Assembly (NCBI RefSeq): GCF_010093535.1
Contig: NW_022985176.1
Coordinates: 814,665-878,664 of the forward strand
From: Lindgomyces ingoldianus
Taxonomy: Eukaryota; Ascomycota; Dothideomycetes; Pleosporales; Lindgomycetaceae
Length of the DNA stretch: 64,000 nucleotides
Direction: 5' to 3'
The notes under the pieces are model-generated. The model saw only the letters and a list, made by a program, of their open reading frames with translations. It was not told the DNA's origin and searched no databases. Numbering within the stretch: the stretch's first letter is position 1; each line of letters begins with the position of its first letter. Positions 1 through 9,679 of this stretch are shown here, one piece after another. The position numbers and the translations under genes are program-made.

Positions 1-993
1 CAATGACAATTGTCGCCAAAAGCAGCAAGATGGTGATGACAGCGAAACTTGTAAGCGATTTGCGAGCCGGCTTGTAGTCCTCAATTCGAGCTCTGTCGGC
101 GGCGTACATGCGAATAAGCTTGAAGAGAAAGTAGGCCAGGGCGCAGAAGTAGACGAGGATGATGACGATCATGCCAGCGATGTTTTCTCGGCGGACCCAG
201 AATGCGGCGAGGAGGAGCAGGATGAATGTTACGAACAGGACAGCAATAGTGAGACCAAACTCAACGTCGGTGGTATTCTGGACGACGACGAGGAATTGGA
301 CGGTGAAGCCAAGGAAGAAGAAAAAGTCGAATTTAAGGAGAGCGATGTAGATCTATGCTCAAGTAAGCAACCGTCTTCAGCACGTCAGTATCAGGGCAGA
401 AGGCCGTACCTGATAAGTCAAATATCTCCTCTTCAAGCGCAAGTCGGCACTGATGTGTTTGTAGATGGTCCATGCAAATTCATCATATAGCTTCCAAGCA
501 AGGAATGCGAAGATAACGGTTCCTAAACCCATCAAGCAAGGCAAAGCGATCAACATAGGTTTGACCTGTGGCCAGAAATGGTGGACGATCAACTGGTTCG
601 AGTCTAGGGCGGTGACAGCATCCCGAATCTGATCGAGTTGGATCGCGGCATATATAAGAATTCCAACATTATAGAGGACCAGCCCAATGACCTGGATCGT
701 GTTCTTCAGTCGCAGAGCATCATAGACCAGGACTAGTTGATAGAGATAACCGAACATAAACACTGCAAGATATGTTGGGATGGTGCGAGGCTCGTTGTGT
801 GCATCCTTATTTTGCCCTTTTAATCTCAGGCTGGTTTGGAAACGGCCGAACACATAACTACATTGCTGTTAGTTGAGGTCCGCATACTCGGGGGTGATGC
901 TTTTACATACGCCTCCAACGCCAGGGCAACTATGGCCTGGACTAAGGCCACCAACAGGAAGGACCAGGTCCACTTGGTGTTGGGGATATACAT
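1..993 (-). CDS. UPF0658 Golgi-type multi-pass membrane protein (C-terminus off the window)
   Basis: Exons on the minus strand are 993-911, 857-410 and 352-<1. Introns of 53 nt (GTATGT...TAG) and 57 nt (GTACGG...TAG) join in phase, and the reading frame is still open at the window edge. About 294 residues are visible. The start MYIPNTKWTWSF is followed by at least seven hydrophobic segments (for example VALVQAIVALALEAYVFG, VIGLVLYNVGILIYAAIQ and FFFFLGFTVQFLVVV). This is the pattern I know for the fungal UPF0658 family, whose fission yeast members are Golgi-located; the molecular function is unknown. Upstream of the chosen Met the frame stays open to a TAA at 1216-1218 and reads as a Pro/Gln/Tyr-rich tail (PYPQQPFASQPYETQ). 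Homologues often carry such an N-terminal extension, so a further 5' exon is likely and the true start may lie beyond 1200. It is divergently arranged with psy4. Confidence 0.85.
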
Positions 994-2276
994 TCTGGGG
1001 ACACGCCGAACGGGTGGCGGGAGCTGGGTTGGAAAGCCTTCGCGATGGTGATATCCGCCGGACTGCGTCTCGTAAGGCTGCGAAGCGAAGGGTTGTTGGG
1101 GATAGGGCTGATAATTTCTGTCCAGAGGCTGGCCTCCGAGGAGGGATGCGCGAGCCTCGTGTGGAGAAATTTTGGCGAGAGGGTCAGCCGCAAGCTGGCG
1201 GCTGAAGAGGGCGAGTTATGAGGATCTTGTGAGTCGCGCAGTATGGTGTTCCCGGAGACGGTGGCGTGGAGGCGATTGGGGGACGTTAGAAGCACAGCTG
1301 AGACTGGTGTGAGGCAGTTGTGTGCAGCTTCTGGCCGTACGAAGGGTGCGAACTGCGGACAGCGAATGGGGAATGCTGGACAAGCAGTAGTTGCTGTCGT
1401 ACGCTGAAACCAGACGTTCGAAGAGGAGAGTTAATGCTTGGGGACTCGGGCGGTCCTGAAACCTCAACTCCTTGGCTGTGCGGAGGGCCCGACAGCTGGC
1501 AGCAGTGGCAGCCGGTCGGGTCGGGGAAACGATTGGCTCAGTTGGGGGGGGGGAGCAAAGAATAACACGGGAGTGCGGGCAGCCGAGGGAACGAGCGGCG
1601 GAAGAGAGAGAGAGGAAGGATAGTGGTGATGATGGGTAGGGAGAGAGGATGGAGAGCTGGTAGTCTTTGGCTGTGCTGATGGCTTGGGCCGGTCCTGGCG
1701 CTCGTTGGCCTGGTGCGAGGAGGCAAGAACGGCGAGGTTCGCTCTGAACACCGACCGCTGTTACCAGGCTTGGAAGTAGCTTGGAACACGGCGGCGGGAA
1801 GCTGCGACAGGAGAGCGCGGGAAACTGCAAACTGCAAACACGAACTGCGGACTGCGGACTGCGGACAGCAAATTGCAAACGGCTTTTGCTGTCACCAACA
1901 GAAGGCGAGGATTCAGCGAGAGAGCAGACAGAGAGGGAGCAGGGGGCTGCTTTTGACGGCCTGGTTAAAGAAGAAAGCCCTCACGCGCCATCAGTCATCG
2001 TCGACACCAGAGCGCACAGCCTCAGTCCCAAGCCTCGCTGCTCAGCCCAACTCTTCACGGGACACAGACCCACGGCAGCAGACGCGTTGCTGCTGCCATC
2101 AGCCCCTCCCCCAAGCGCAGCCCGGCCACTATTGGTCTGCCCCCTCGGGAGCCAGTGTTTTGCCGGGTTTCGTCGTCGAGTTTCCTGTTGCTCTCTGTGG
2201 CGCAGTCCCTCACATCGCGTCTCTGGTGAGTGTGGAGCAGTCCTCCTCACCTTCACCGACACTGTGCGCGGCAGAT
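994..2276. promoter_or_regulatory. Divergent intergenic region UPF0658 gene / psy4
   Basis: About 1.28 kb lies between the two divergent genes. It probably holds both promoters, 5' UTRs and perhaps a first exon of the UPF0658 gene. It contains a cluster of tandem 7-mers (1822-1868). No conserved protein was recognised in any frame. Confidence 0.5.
1822..1868. repeat. Tandem ACTGCAA / ACTGCGG heptamers
   Basis: Two copies of ACTGCAA are followed by three of ACTGCGG with a short break between them. A single related GAACTGCGGACAGC lies at about 1350. This is a small promoter-region tandem repeat of unknown role. Confidence 0.7.
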
Positions 2277-3689
2277 ATGACGTCCAGTAAGTGCCCTCCT
2301 GCTATGTCCCTCCTCCCTTCGTCACATGCTTACCAGATGTCCAGCGGAGCAGATACTGCAGCAGGCCGCCGACGATGGCTCTCTTGACCCGTGGGTGCCC
2401 CTCCCCAGCTGCCCCTCCTAGCTGCCCCTCCCCAGCTGCTTCCACCATTGTCCGTGTCGCGCCTTCTCTGACCGTCAATTGCAGGAAGGAATGGCCCCGC
2501 GCCCTCGAGTACATCTTGGCTCGCCTGGATGAGGTCAGTACATTCCGCACCGCCCGCCCAATCTTCGTGCGCCTCCTCTGACGTACCAACTCAGATAGTC
2601 AACGACTTCCCCAAGCCCACCACTCCCCCCTCGGACCCAGGCTCCTCCCTCTCCAACACGCCCTCGCGCCCACAGAATGTTCTCTCAAGCCAGGAATCGC
2701 AAAGCGCAGATAAAGAAAATGCCCCGCCCGCTACCCCTCCTCGTCCACCCGTCCCCGCCTTCCCGAGCACACCCTCCGCCTCCGAAGAGCCCCTGTCCTT
2801 CCCTTCAGAGACCATGGCCTTCTATTCCTCAATACGAGACACTCTCTCAAAGAACTTTTCCAAGAGCCCTCCCCACACAATACAGCGTTTGGCAGAATTG
2901 GTTCTCCAGCCCAAAGAGCGTTACCGATTTCTCCCGCCTTACCTCAAAGCCCTCGACCGCGTCGTATCTGTCTCATCCCCAACCACAATCTTCCCTCTCC
3001 CACAAGCCGTCCTTCCCACCGCCACAGGCCTTCTAAATGGCATGACGTCTACAGCGCCGAGTACCTTAGGCTCCGACGAATCCCTTGGTGGCGCATTGCT
3101 AACCCCAATCCCCTGGCTACAGAATCGAGGTTCGAGCAGCGAACTAATATCCGAATCGACGGAAATGGTTGATGGGCCCCATGGCGCTGGGAGGATCGAA
3201 ACCGTGTCTGTTATGAATGGCCTCAACTCACCACCTACGTCCACACCCTCAAATCCACAGATACAGTCCTCCCATCCGAACGGCGAATCTCTACCCTCCA
3301 CTGGCCCCGTCACACAAGGCGAGATCCTCCGCCAAGAGCAGGAAGCCGGCGTCGTGCTATCGAATCCTCATTCGCTTCAACCATCTCGGACAATGGTTGG
3401 GGATAGTGAAGGAGGAGGGACAATAGTTGAGACAGTGGAGGGCGAAGAAGAGGTTCCACATGCTCGAGGTCCGGAGTTGATTGGAATAGAGGACACAGGC
3501 CCGCAGAGGCAGAGTGGCACAGGTTTGGATATTGAGGGGGCCGTGGGTAGACCGAGCCTGGGAAGGATGGGCAAGAGCCCCGGGTTGGTGGAAAATCCAG
3601 GCGCGAAGGACGAGGAGATGAAGGAGGAAAGTGAGGAAGTCAAAGAAGAGAGTGAAAAGGACCAAGATAAGATGAAAACTGATGAGTAG
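2277..3689 (+). CDS. psy4: Protein phosphatase 4 regulatory subunit R2 (Psy4/PPP4R2)
   Basis: Exons are 2277-2286, 2345-2390, 2485-2533 and 2595-3689, giving 399 aa. The first exon codes only MTS plus one base. The phases close exactly, giving EQILQQAADDGSLDP, then KEWPRALEYILARLDE, then IVNDFPKP. Together with the later TIQRLAELVLQPKERY and LKALDRVVSVSS these are the conserved N-terminal PPP4R2 segments (residues about 5-160). The rest is low complexity and ends in an acidic Glu/Lys-rich tail, as in other R2 subunits. PP4-R2 targets the PP4 catalytic subunit to phospho-substrates in the DNA damage response, notably gamma-H2AX. The exon 1 to 2 junction is the least certain part: the acceptor at 2344 was chosen over the AG at 2332 because only it restores the family frame. 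Confidence 0.87.
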
Positions 3690-4265
3690 GGACTATGGGT
3701 GGCTTTTAAATGTAGTCACATTGGGCGACACCGGTGTCTTAAAGCTAATAGAGAGGAGCAACCATGGCGTTTTTGGACTCCGCGTAGTGCAGACTGTACC
3801 CACTGAAAGTTTTGCAGTGGTGCAATCGGACATTATGACTGTTCCGATTAGTAGGTAACCTTGTCAACACGCCGAAAAGCCTCACGGGGATCGACGGGTT
3901 TGTAGGCGTCCGTCGTATACAATTCCAATGGGTTATAAAAAATAGGCCCCCTTCCAAGAAGTAACAGGTTTTAAAGTCCGCGAGTGGAATGCAATTTCTT
4001 TTTCTTTTTGGAAACAGACAACATCATTAGATCATCCGGCCCAGGCCAGTATATTCTAAACTACAATATCTCTGCCAGGGAGTAAAACGACAAATATACG
4101 CCCCGATAACTCCTCGCTTGACCTGATATGAAACATCTTCCAGTGAAACAGTTAACAAATATATACGGATACAGCCAGGGTTCAAGAGGAAGGAAGTGCA
4201 GCACGCGTCACAGAGCCGAACGAGACGAGACAAACGTGGGTAATTCGTAGATGGCCGGCCAGATA
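3690..4265. other. Convergent 3' intergenic region
   Basis: This stretch lies between the convergent ends of psy4 and the orphan membrane protein gene. I see only short unsupported ORFs; it is presumably 3' UTRs and terminators. Confidence 0.5.
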
Positions 4266-5514
4266 TCAATGGGTAGGCGTCCTCCAATTCTTGTACAGGC
4301 AAGAGCAAAGGGACCCTGCGTCCTGGGATGAGATTCCATCTGTGATTTTCTCTCCTTTAGATCCGTTGTTGAGCTTGTAGCATGTAGGGATGTCTTGCCC
4401 GCCCCCGACTGCTTGTTCCACACGCACAGCTGGCCAGTAAATCAGCTTCAAGATATTTCCGCGACGTGGGAAAGTAAAGTCGTCGACTTACCGAATGGCC
4501 ATACAGGGAAACTCGGATTCCCTGACGTTTCCCCCTTCGAGGTATCGGGATACGACTTTCCCATTTTTGTGTATAGGAAAGCTTGCAGTGATGTGCCTTC
4601 AAAATTGCACTCGACCGCCGCATTATCACTGGTCACCGATGACGAGGGTGACACCGTTTTTGTCTGGGTAAGCTGGAAGTGATAGCGCTCTGTATCTTGG
4701 CCTTTATCTAGCAATTCAAGGTCCTGGTTGGTGAACGAAATAGAGAAAGGGTTCTCGGTGCTGGAGATTTGGTATTTCCCGGTTGAAGGTGAGGATATTA
4801 TCCAATTGAATGTGGCGACTGCTTTGTTGGGGTCGGAGTTGAAGATGGTGTATGGGTAGCACGTCCATGTTGCAGCATTCGATGTACAGTTCGCTTGGAC
4901 GGTGTCGAGGAAGGTGACCATGCTGTAGGATCCAAGGGGGAAGTTGGACGGTATTAAGGTAGGAGAAATAGAAACGGTTGCCGTTGGGGAGCCAGTATAA
5001 GCAGCGCCTGAGACGACGGAGGCAGATCCTTGGGAATCTGAATGCCTGTCGGGGTCAGCATGTGGGAATGCCATCTCGAGAAGGAGGTATCTTACTTCGA
5101 TGAGCTATGCTTTTTCTTTAGTCCTACAGCGACTCCCACTGCTACGGCTATTATTATTGCCAGTATCACTGCAATTATCAGTGCCAGCCGCTTCCACCCC
5201 CCTCTTTTCACAACTTGCTTATGATTCCTAATCGCACCAAATTTCTCGCCGGCTGTATTCTCACCCGACCACACACTATAAGAATAACCAGACGAATTGT
5301 TGGACTGATCTTCAATGCTCTCGCGCGGCGCATCTCCTAAACCCAGGGTGGTACTCTTTCGCATTGAGATGCGGGAGTCACGTGTCTTCGTAGTACGGGG
5401 AGTGTCGCCATTCTCAAGGATGACGGAGAGGCGCTGGCCAGCCGGCGTTGAAATTCGTTTCTCTGGCGGCTCGACAATCTGTTGGTGTTTCTTCGACTTC
5501 CCCCATATGTCCAT
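4266..5514 (-). CDS. Orphan single-pass membrane protein with Ser/Thr-rich ectodomain
   Basis: Minus-strand exons are 5514-5096, 5045-4492 and 4429-4266, giving 378 aa. Residues 1-105 are polar with many Ser/Thr and a basic stretch (KQVVKRGGWKR). One strong transmembrane segment follows at about residues 107-130 (ALIIAVILAIIIAVAVGVAVG), then KKKHSSSK. The remaining 240 residues look extracellular: a Ser/Thr-rich spacer, then a domain with spaced cysteines (NCTSNAATWTCYPYTIF, later IPTCYKLNNG and SLCSCLYKNW). The third exon is real because splicing out GTAAGT...CCAG replaces an early stop with this cysteine-containing end. I recognise the layout from uncharacterised filamentous fungal proteins but know no function; a cell-surface sensor or adhesion role is only a guess. 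Confidence 0.75.
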
Positions 5515-6743
5515 GGTGGATACGGATTACGGTACGAAGGGGTGGCCGCGCCCTTCCCCAAGTCCCGAACTGTGCCGCAGAAACACTCACGTCCCGTCCT
5601 AGCCCACGGGCATGCTCGAACGAACGGGGCGAGTGGAATTGTTTCGGGTGCCCTCAGTCTCGCACACAGGGATGTTTCAATTCGCGTCCAGTCCGGTCAT
5701 GTCGAAGATGGCGACGAAGGAGCTCAAGTGCTCGATGGCTTGGGCAGACGGTCGGAGAGCGGGATGGAAGAATGCAAAAGGAATTTGAGGGCATCAGCAC
5801 AGAGCCGGGAAGCTTGGGGCAATACTATGCACGTGGGGTCCTTGCACGGCATGGCGCCAGTGTAGACGAGGATTTGGTAACGCCATCTCCCGAGATAGCC
5901 TAGAGAACGCCCTGCAAATGCACTGAACAGGCCTGGCGCCGGTGGATGCGCCAATTGCAGCGAGAATGTAGCGATGGCGCTGTGGATCTTGAGTCTGCAA
6001 TTCCTTTGGGGGCTTAAGTCTCCAGCCACGAGATAGGAAAGACGAGCAAGAAGCTTGCATATCGGGATGCTGTTCACAGGTCTTTGCTCTCAGCCAATAC
6101 AGACAGACGGATGAGCAGCATCGATGATTAGTCGGAGACGGCTAGCAATGATGTGAAAGCGGTTTGTGTTCTTGGCGGAGCCCTCATGGTAAACATTCTC
6201 CACAATGCTGTTTCTCAGGGGCTCGCTGCAGGTGATGACATGGTTTGTGAATCGTTCCTGAGTCCTGACGTCTTACCCTTGGGTCAGGGGTCGTGCCTGC
6301 AAATCGCCGAATTTAGCCCCGCACGTGAGCGTGGGTGACACCAGGCATGCCTGGCTATGCCAAGCTAGATTTCACTACAACACAGCAAACTGATGAATAT
6401 TGACGGAGATGGTGAAAAAGGTGACGACAACCTCAACCCCGCCTTTCCTTAGTGAAGCCCCCCCAGACGCTCTCCAATGACGCGAAACACCTGTCAGCGC
6501 GTCTCAACCCTATTTTTGTCTCACACGCAGGTGTTCGATTTTCCTGTCCTCGCCGTTCATAACTCTATCAACCAACATTCCCTTCCTCGCCTATGGCGTG
6601 CTTCTACACGTCTCCTTGATGGCGTATAATTTTCAACGAGCTCTGTTTCTTGCACCTGCCGCTTCCTAGCTCTTAGAATACCCCATCTGAGATCTCAATT
6701 TGCGTGTCTCAACACCTCAACCAACTCATAAATCTCTCACACC
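5515..6743. promoter_or_regulatory. Divergent intergenic region orphan membrane protein / clr2
   Basis: About 1.2 kb lies upstream of both genes. Several ORFs under 160 codons overlap here on both strands, but none shows family features. I treat it as promoter and 5' UTR sequence. Confidence 0.45.
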
Positions 6744-8963
6744 ATGTCTATTGTGCGTGTCCCGCTTCGCCCAGGCTCCGATGGCGACGCCACTCATCGA
6801 CCGACATCTACGACCCACACTCTGGTTGATCCGCCAAGCCTCTACCTAGAAAAGCTTGGAATGCTATGGATGAAGGATAGAGGGGAGGCGCGCCCAGGAA
6901 TCACCTACTTCCTCGAGCGTCTGCCATCCGGCTATGCGCTCTACCAGAAGTCGCGGCCTTCTAATCCACAACATATCGATAAGTGGCTGTATGGTCACCC
7001 AAGCCGCAAAACCTTTGATTCCCCAAACCGGTTCTTCCCACACTTCAAGTATCTCATGGAGAATGGCGGTGATAGTTTCGGATGTCCTTGTACGGTATGT
7101 CACGCCATTGGAGGAGTCGTTCCCCGGTTTGGTTCAATGACCCCAGGCTCCATTTCAATTCAGAATCGGAGTGCGAGTAGTCGCTCCGGCGGTTCGACTC
7201 CCTACCGCCAGGGCATGCCTTTGGGTCCCGTTGGTTACAGGAGTCGGCCAAAAATATCTGGTCCTGGAGCCGACAAGAGCCACGTGGACGAAGAAGGCAA
7301 CCCAGATGTCATCCGAAATCTCATCAACAAGCTTAAACGCCAGGGACACTTAGACGACAGCATATCAGAGCCAATGAGCTTAGACTGGCGCGCCGAACAG
7401 GGCCTTCTTCCGCAGCTACTTAAATCCATCAAGAAGCAACCGCAATACAAGCCACGACCGGGAGAAATCGTCCTATTTGTCAGAGAACTACCAGCAGGCA
7501 CACAACTCACTATAAATAGATCTGTCAACAAGATTATGATCTGGGATCCATCGAAGAAGGAATACTGCAGCAGCCCAGTGTGGGAGGCTGGCGTTGTTGG
7601 GCAGGCATCTGCTGAGACATGTACTGGGGACTTTTACGAGGACGAATTGGGAAACGAATCAAATGTGAGCAACTCAGGAATGCGTGTCGAGCCGTTGCCA
7701 GACCTGAGCAGCGAGAGCAAGTCTGTTTCGAAAAACTACGTCTACGTTCCACTGCTTCACACCAGGCCCTTTGTGCTCTGGAATACACTCCTAAGCGAAA
7801 CGCTTGTGAATGATCTGCACCCAACCATAAGGAACGCTTTAACTGTTATGTCTTCAATCTCATTAGTGGGAAAGTACCGGTTTAAAGGAAATTGGCCAGA
7901 AGCTGATATCTACTGCCATGGTCTGTACATCGGGTCGGAGCTCATCACCGTGGGCGATACCGTTCGACTTGGACCCAGGCTCGAAGATACTACCTGTTCA
8001 GAAGTTTTAGTCATAACCTCAATCCGCTTGAGACTCTCTAATCTGGACCTAGCCTCAGACAACGACTTCGACGAGGGCCGACCGTACAATACTACAGCTT
8101 ATCTCTTTGGAAAGGGCTTTACTATTGACAAATCACACTCCAAGGATGAGTGGCTAGTAGACGGTGAGAGTCTCTCGCCGGTTCTGAACAGTTATACGGA
8201 AGCTGGTAGCAGCCTTATAGGGCTCTCCTGGTATCCACTCCATCCCCCAGGCCGCGATATCCAAATCCACTATTCCCGCATTGTCGGTCGCGTCTTTGAG
8301 CCAGATGCTCTTACCTTCTGGATCCCGACGTTCTCGCGTTCGCTTCCCCACCTCGGCGCCAGTCTCAGTGTAGGTCTTCCGGGTCTTGAATATGCGCGTG
8401 ACTTCTCCCGCAAGCATGATACCCGTATCACGCGCGAGTTCGGCAGTCGTTGGTTCTGGGCAGAGTCGCGTTCGGATGCGCTGGGACTCGAGACTGTCAA
8501 TGGCCTCGAAGTTGATAAATTCGACCCAGAGCGCGACCCGAAACAAGGCAGGAAGTTATTGAAGGCGATTGAGGGTGAAATGCCACATACATCAAAGGGG
8601 AAACGGAGGCACCAACTCCTATCCGGATCCGGCCCGATCAATCTAAGGGGCTTTATGGCGCCGACAATGCTGCCGCACCAGCCTGAGAGTTCGGAGATGG
8701 ACACTAACACAGAGGAGGCGAGTTCTGGCGAAGGAAGACGGCAGAAACTGATTACGAAGAAGAGAGCAAAGTCATTTGATCTAGGCAGCGGTATTGAGAG
8801 GGAAAGGGGCCAAAAGAAATTGCTGAGGAAAAGAGCGAAGGTCGTAGATTTGAGCAGCGATAGCGAGGAAGAGATGGAGATCAGAGAGCACATGCGGATT
8901 GTGGAGAGTATTGAGGATGGGCCTGGAGAATGGAGGAAGCAGAAGGTTGAAGTGAGGATTTGA
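6744..8963 (+). CDS. clr2: Cryptic loci regulator 2 (Clr2)-like silencing protein
   Basis: A single uninterrupted frame of 739 aa. The N-terminal region contains the Clr2 signature: LEKLGMLWMKDRGE, PGITYFLERLPSGYALYQK, DKWLYGHPSRKTFDSPNRF, then GCPCTVC, a likely zinc ligand cluster near residue 115. A second conserved block (about residues 330-560) has the Clr2 C-terminal pattern around HTRPFVLWNTLL and FTIDKSHSKDEWLV. The last 120 residues are charged and basic with nuclear-localisation-like KKRAK and RKRAK motifs. In fission yeast Clr2 belongs to the SHREC complex with Clr1, Clr3 and Mit1 and supports transcriptional silencing in heterochromatin. The same role here is inferred from family membership. 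Confidence 0.88.
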   Translation: MSIVRVPLRPGSDGDATHRPTSTTHTLVDPPSLYLEKLGMLWMKDRGEARPGITYFLERLPSGYALYQKSRPSNPQHIDKWLYGHPSRKTFDSPNRFFPHFKYLMENGGDSFGCPCTVCHAIGGVVPRFGSMTPGSISIQNRSASSRSGGSTPYRQGMPLGPVGYRSRPKISGPGADKSHVDEEGNPDVIRNLINKLKRQGHLDDSISEPMSLDWRAEQGLLPQLLKSIKKQPQYKPRPGEIVLFVRELPAGTQLTINRSVNKIMIWDPSKKEYCSSPVWEAGVVGQASAETCTGDFYEDELGNESNVSNSGMRVEPLPDLSSESKSVSKNYVYVPLLHTRPFVLWNTLLSETLVNDLHPTIRNALTVMSSISLVGKYRFKGNWPEADIYCHGLYIGSELITVGDTVRLGPRLEDTTCSEVLVITSIRLRLSNLDLASDNDFDEGRPYNTTAYLFGKGFTIDKSHSKDEWLVDGESLSPVLNSYTEAGSSLIGLSWYPLHPPGRDIQIHYSRIVGRVFEPDALTFWIPTFSRSLPHLGASLSVGLPGLEYARDFSRKHDTRITREFGSRWFWAESRSDALGLETVNGLEVDKFDPERDPKQGRKLLKAIEGEMPHTSKGKRRHQLLSGSGPINLRGFMAPTMLPHQPESSEMDTNTEEASSGEGRRQKLITKKRAKSFDLGSGIERERGQKKLLRKRAKVVDLSSDSEEEMEIREHMRIVESIEDGPGEWRKQKVEVRI

Positions 8964-9679
8964 GAAGGATGGGATGCTATATCAGTCAGTCCAGAGCCAG
9001 ACAGGGTGAACTTACGAAAGATCTCATGAGATGCGAATGCTGCTCTCAAGAGTTCTGATAAGAGTTCACGGGAGAATAAAACTGCAAGAAGGGGCAGAAG
9101 GGAGTTTGTATTACGACAATTCAATGACTTGGAGGGATGAAATGTTCATATTATAGTTCAATACCCTCAGCTAAGGATTGTAGGCCTGGTGTTTGTCAAA
9201 CCATGCTAAAGCCGACTAACGATTCTCTCAAACCACGTTATCTATCTAAATTTCACCATGTACCCTCCTCGAAGTGACCATAGCTCAATCTATGCCTAAA
9301 TGACTTTGTATTACACAAATACCACACTCTAGATAGAGCTCAAATTAACCCTAGGAAATGCCGTCCATGGCGTGTCGGGGTATATCCATCAAAATGTCGA
9401 ACGAATACCTTGTATCTGAGTCACCCAGAACCCCATCCAGTCTCTAGCCAACGTAATATGTGAAAAATAAAATAACGCCAAAGATGCAGGTGTAATGTAC
9501 ACTCCAAATCCAGTCCAGTCCAGTCTCACAATCGTGAAAATTGCCAAACGCCACACCACCGCAAGACTCAAAGATTCTCCACACACAGAAGAAAAAAAGA
9601 AAAAAAAATCTGTACTAGTGAGCGACGACCCCAACATATGGCAAAGATGCGATGCAAAACATTCGCCAAAGACAAGGAA
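8964..9679. other. Convergent 3' intergenic region
   Basis: AT-richer sequence between clr2 and the coiled-coil gene, with an A/G-rich run near 9590-9610. No gene was recognised; presumably 3' UTRs. Confidence 0.5.

Noticed and set aside
1713..2387. 224-codon plus-strand ORF upstream of psy4
   Set aside because: Low-complexity translation without known motifs, overlapping the psy4 first exon in another frame.
4448..4491. Early stop of the orphan membrane protein at 4448
   Set aside because: It lies inside an intron (GTAAGT to CCAG); the third exon adds a conserved cysteine block.
8270..9124. 284-codon minus-strand ORF
   Set aside because: Antisense shadow of clr2 with Ser/Leu-rich composition; clr2 has clear conserved motifs.
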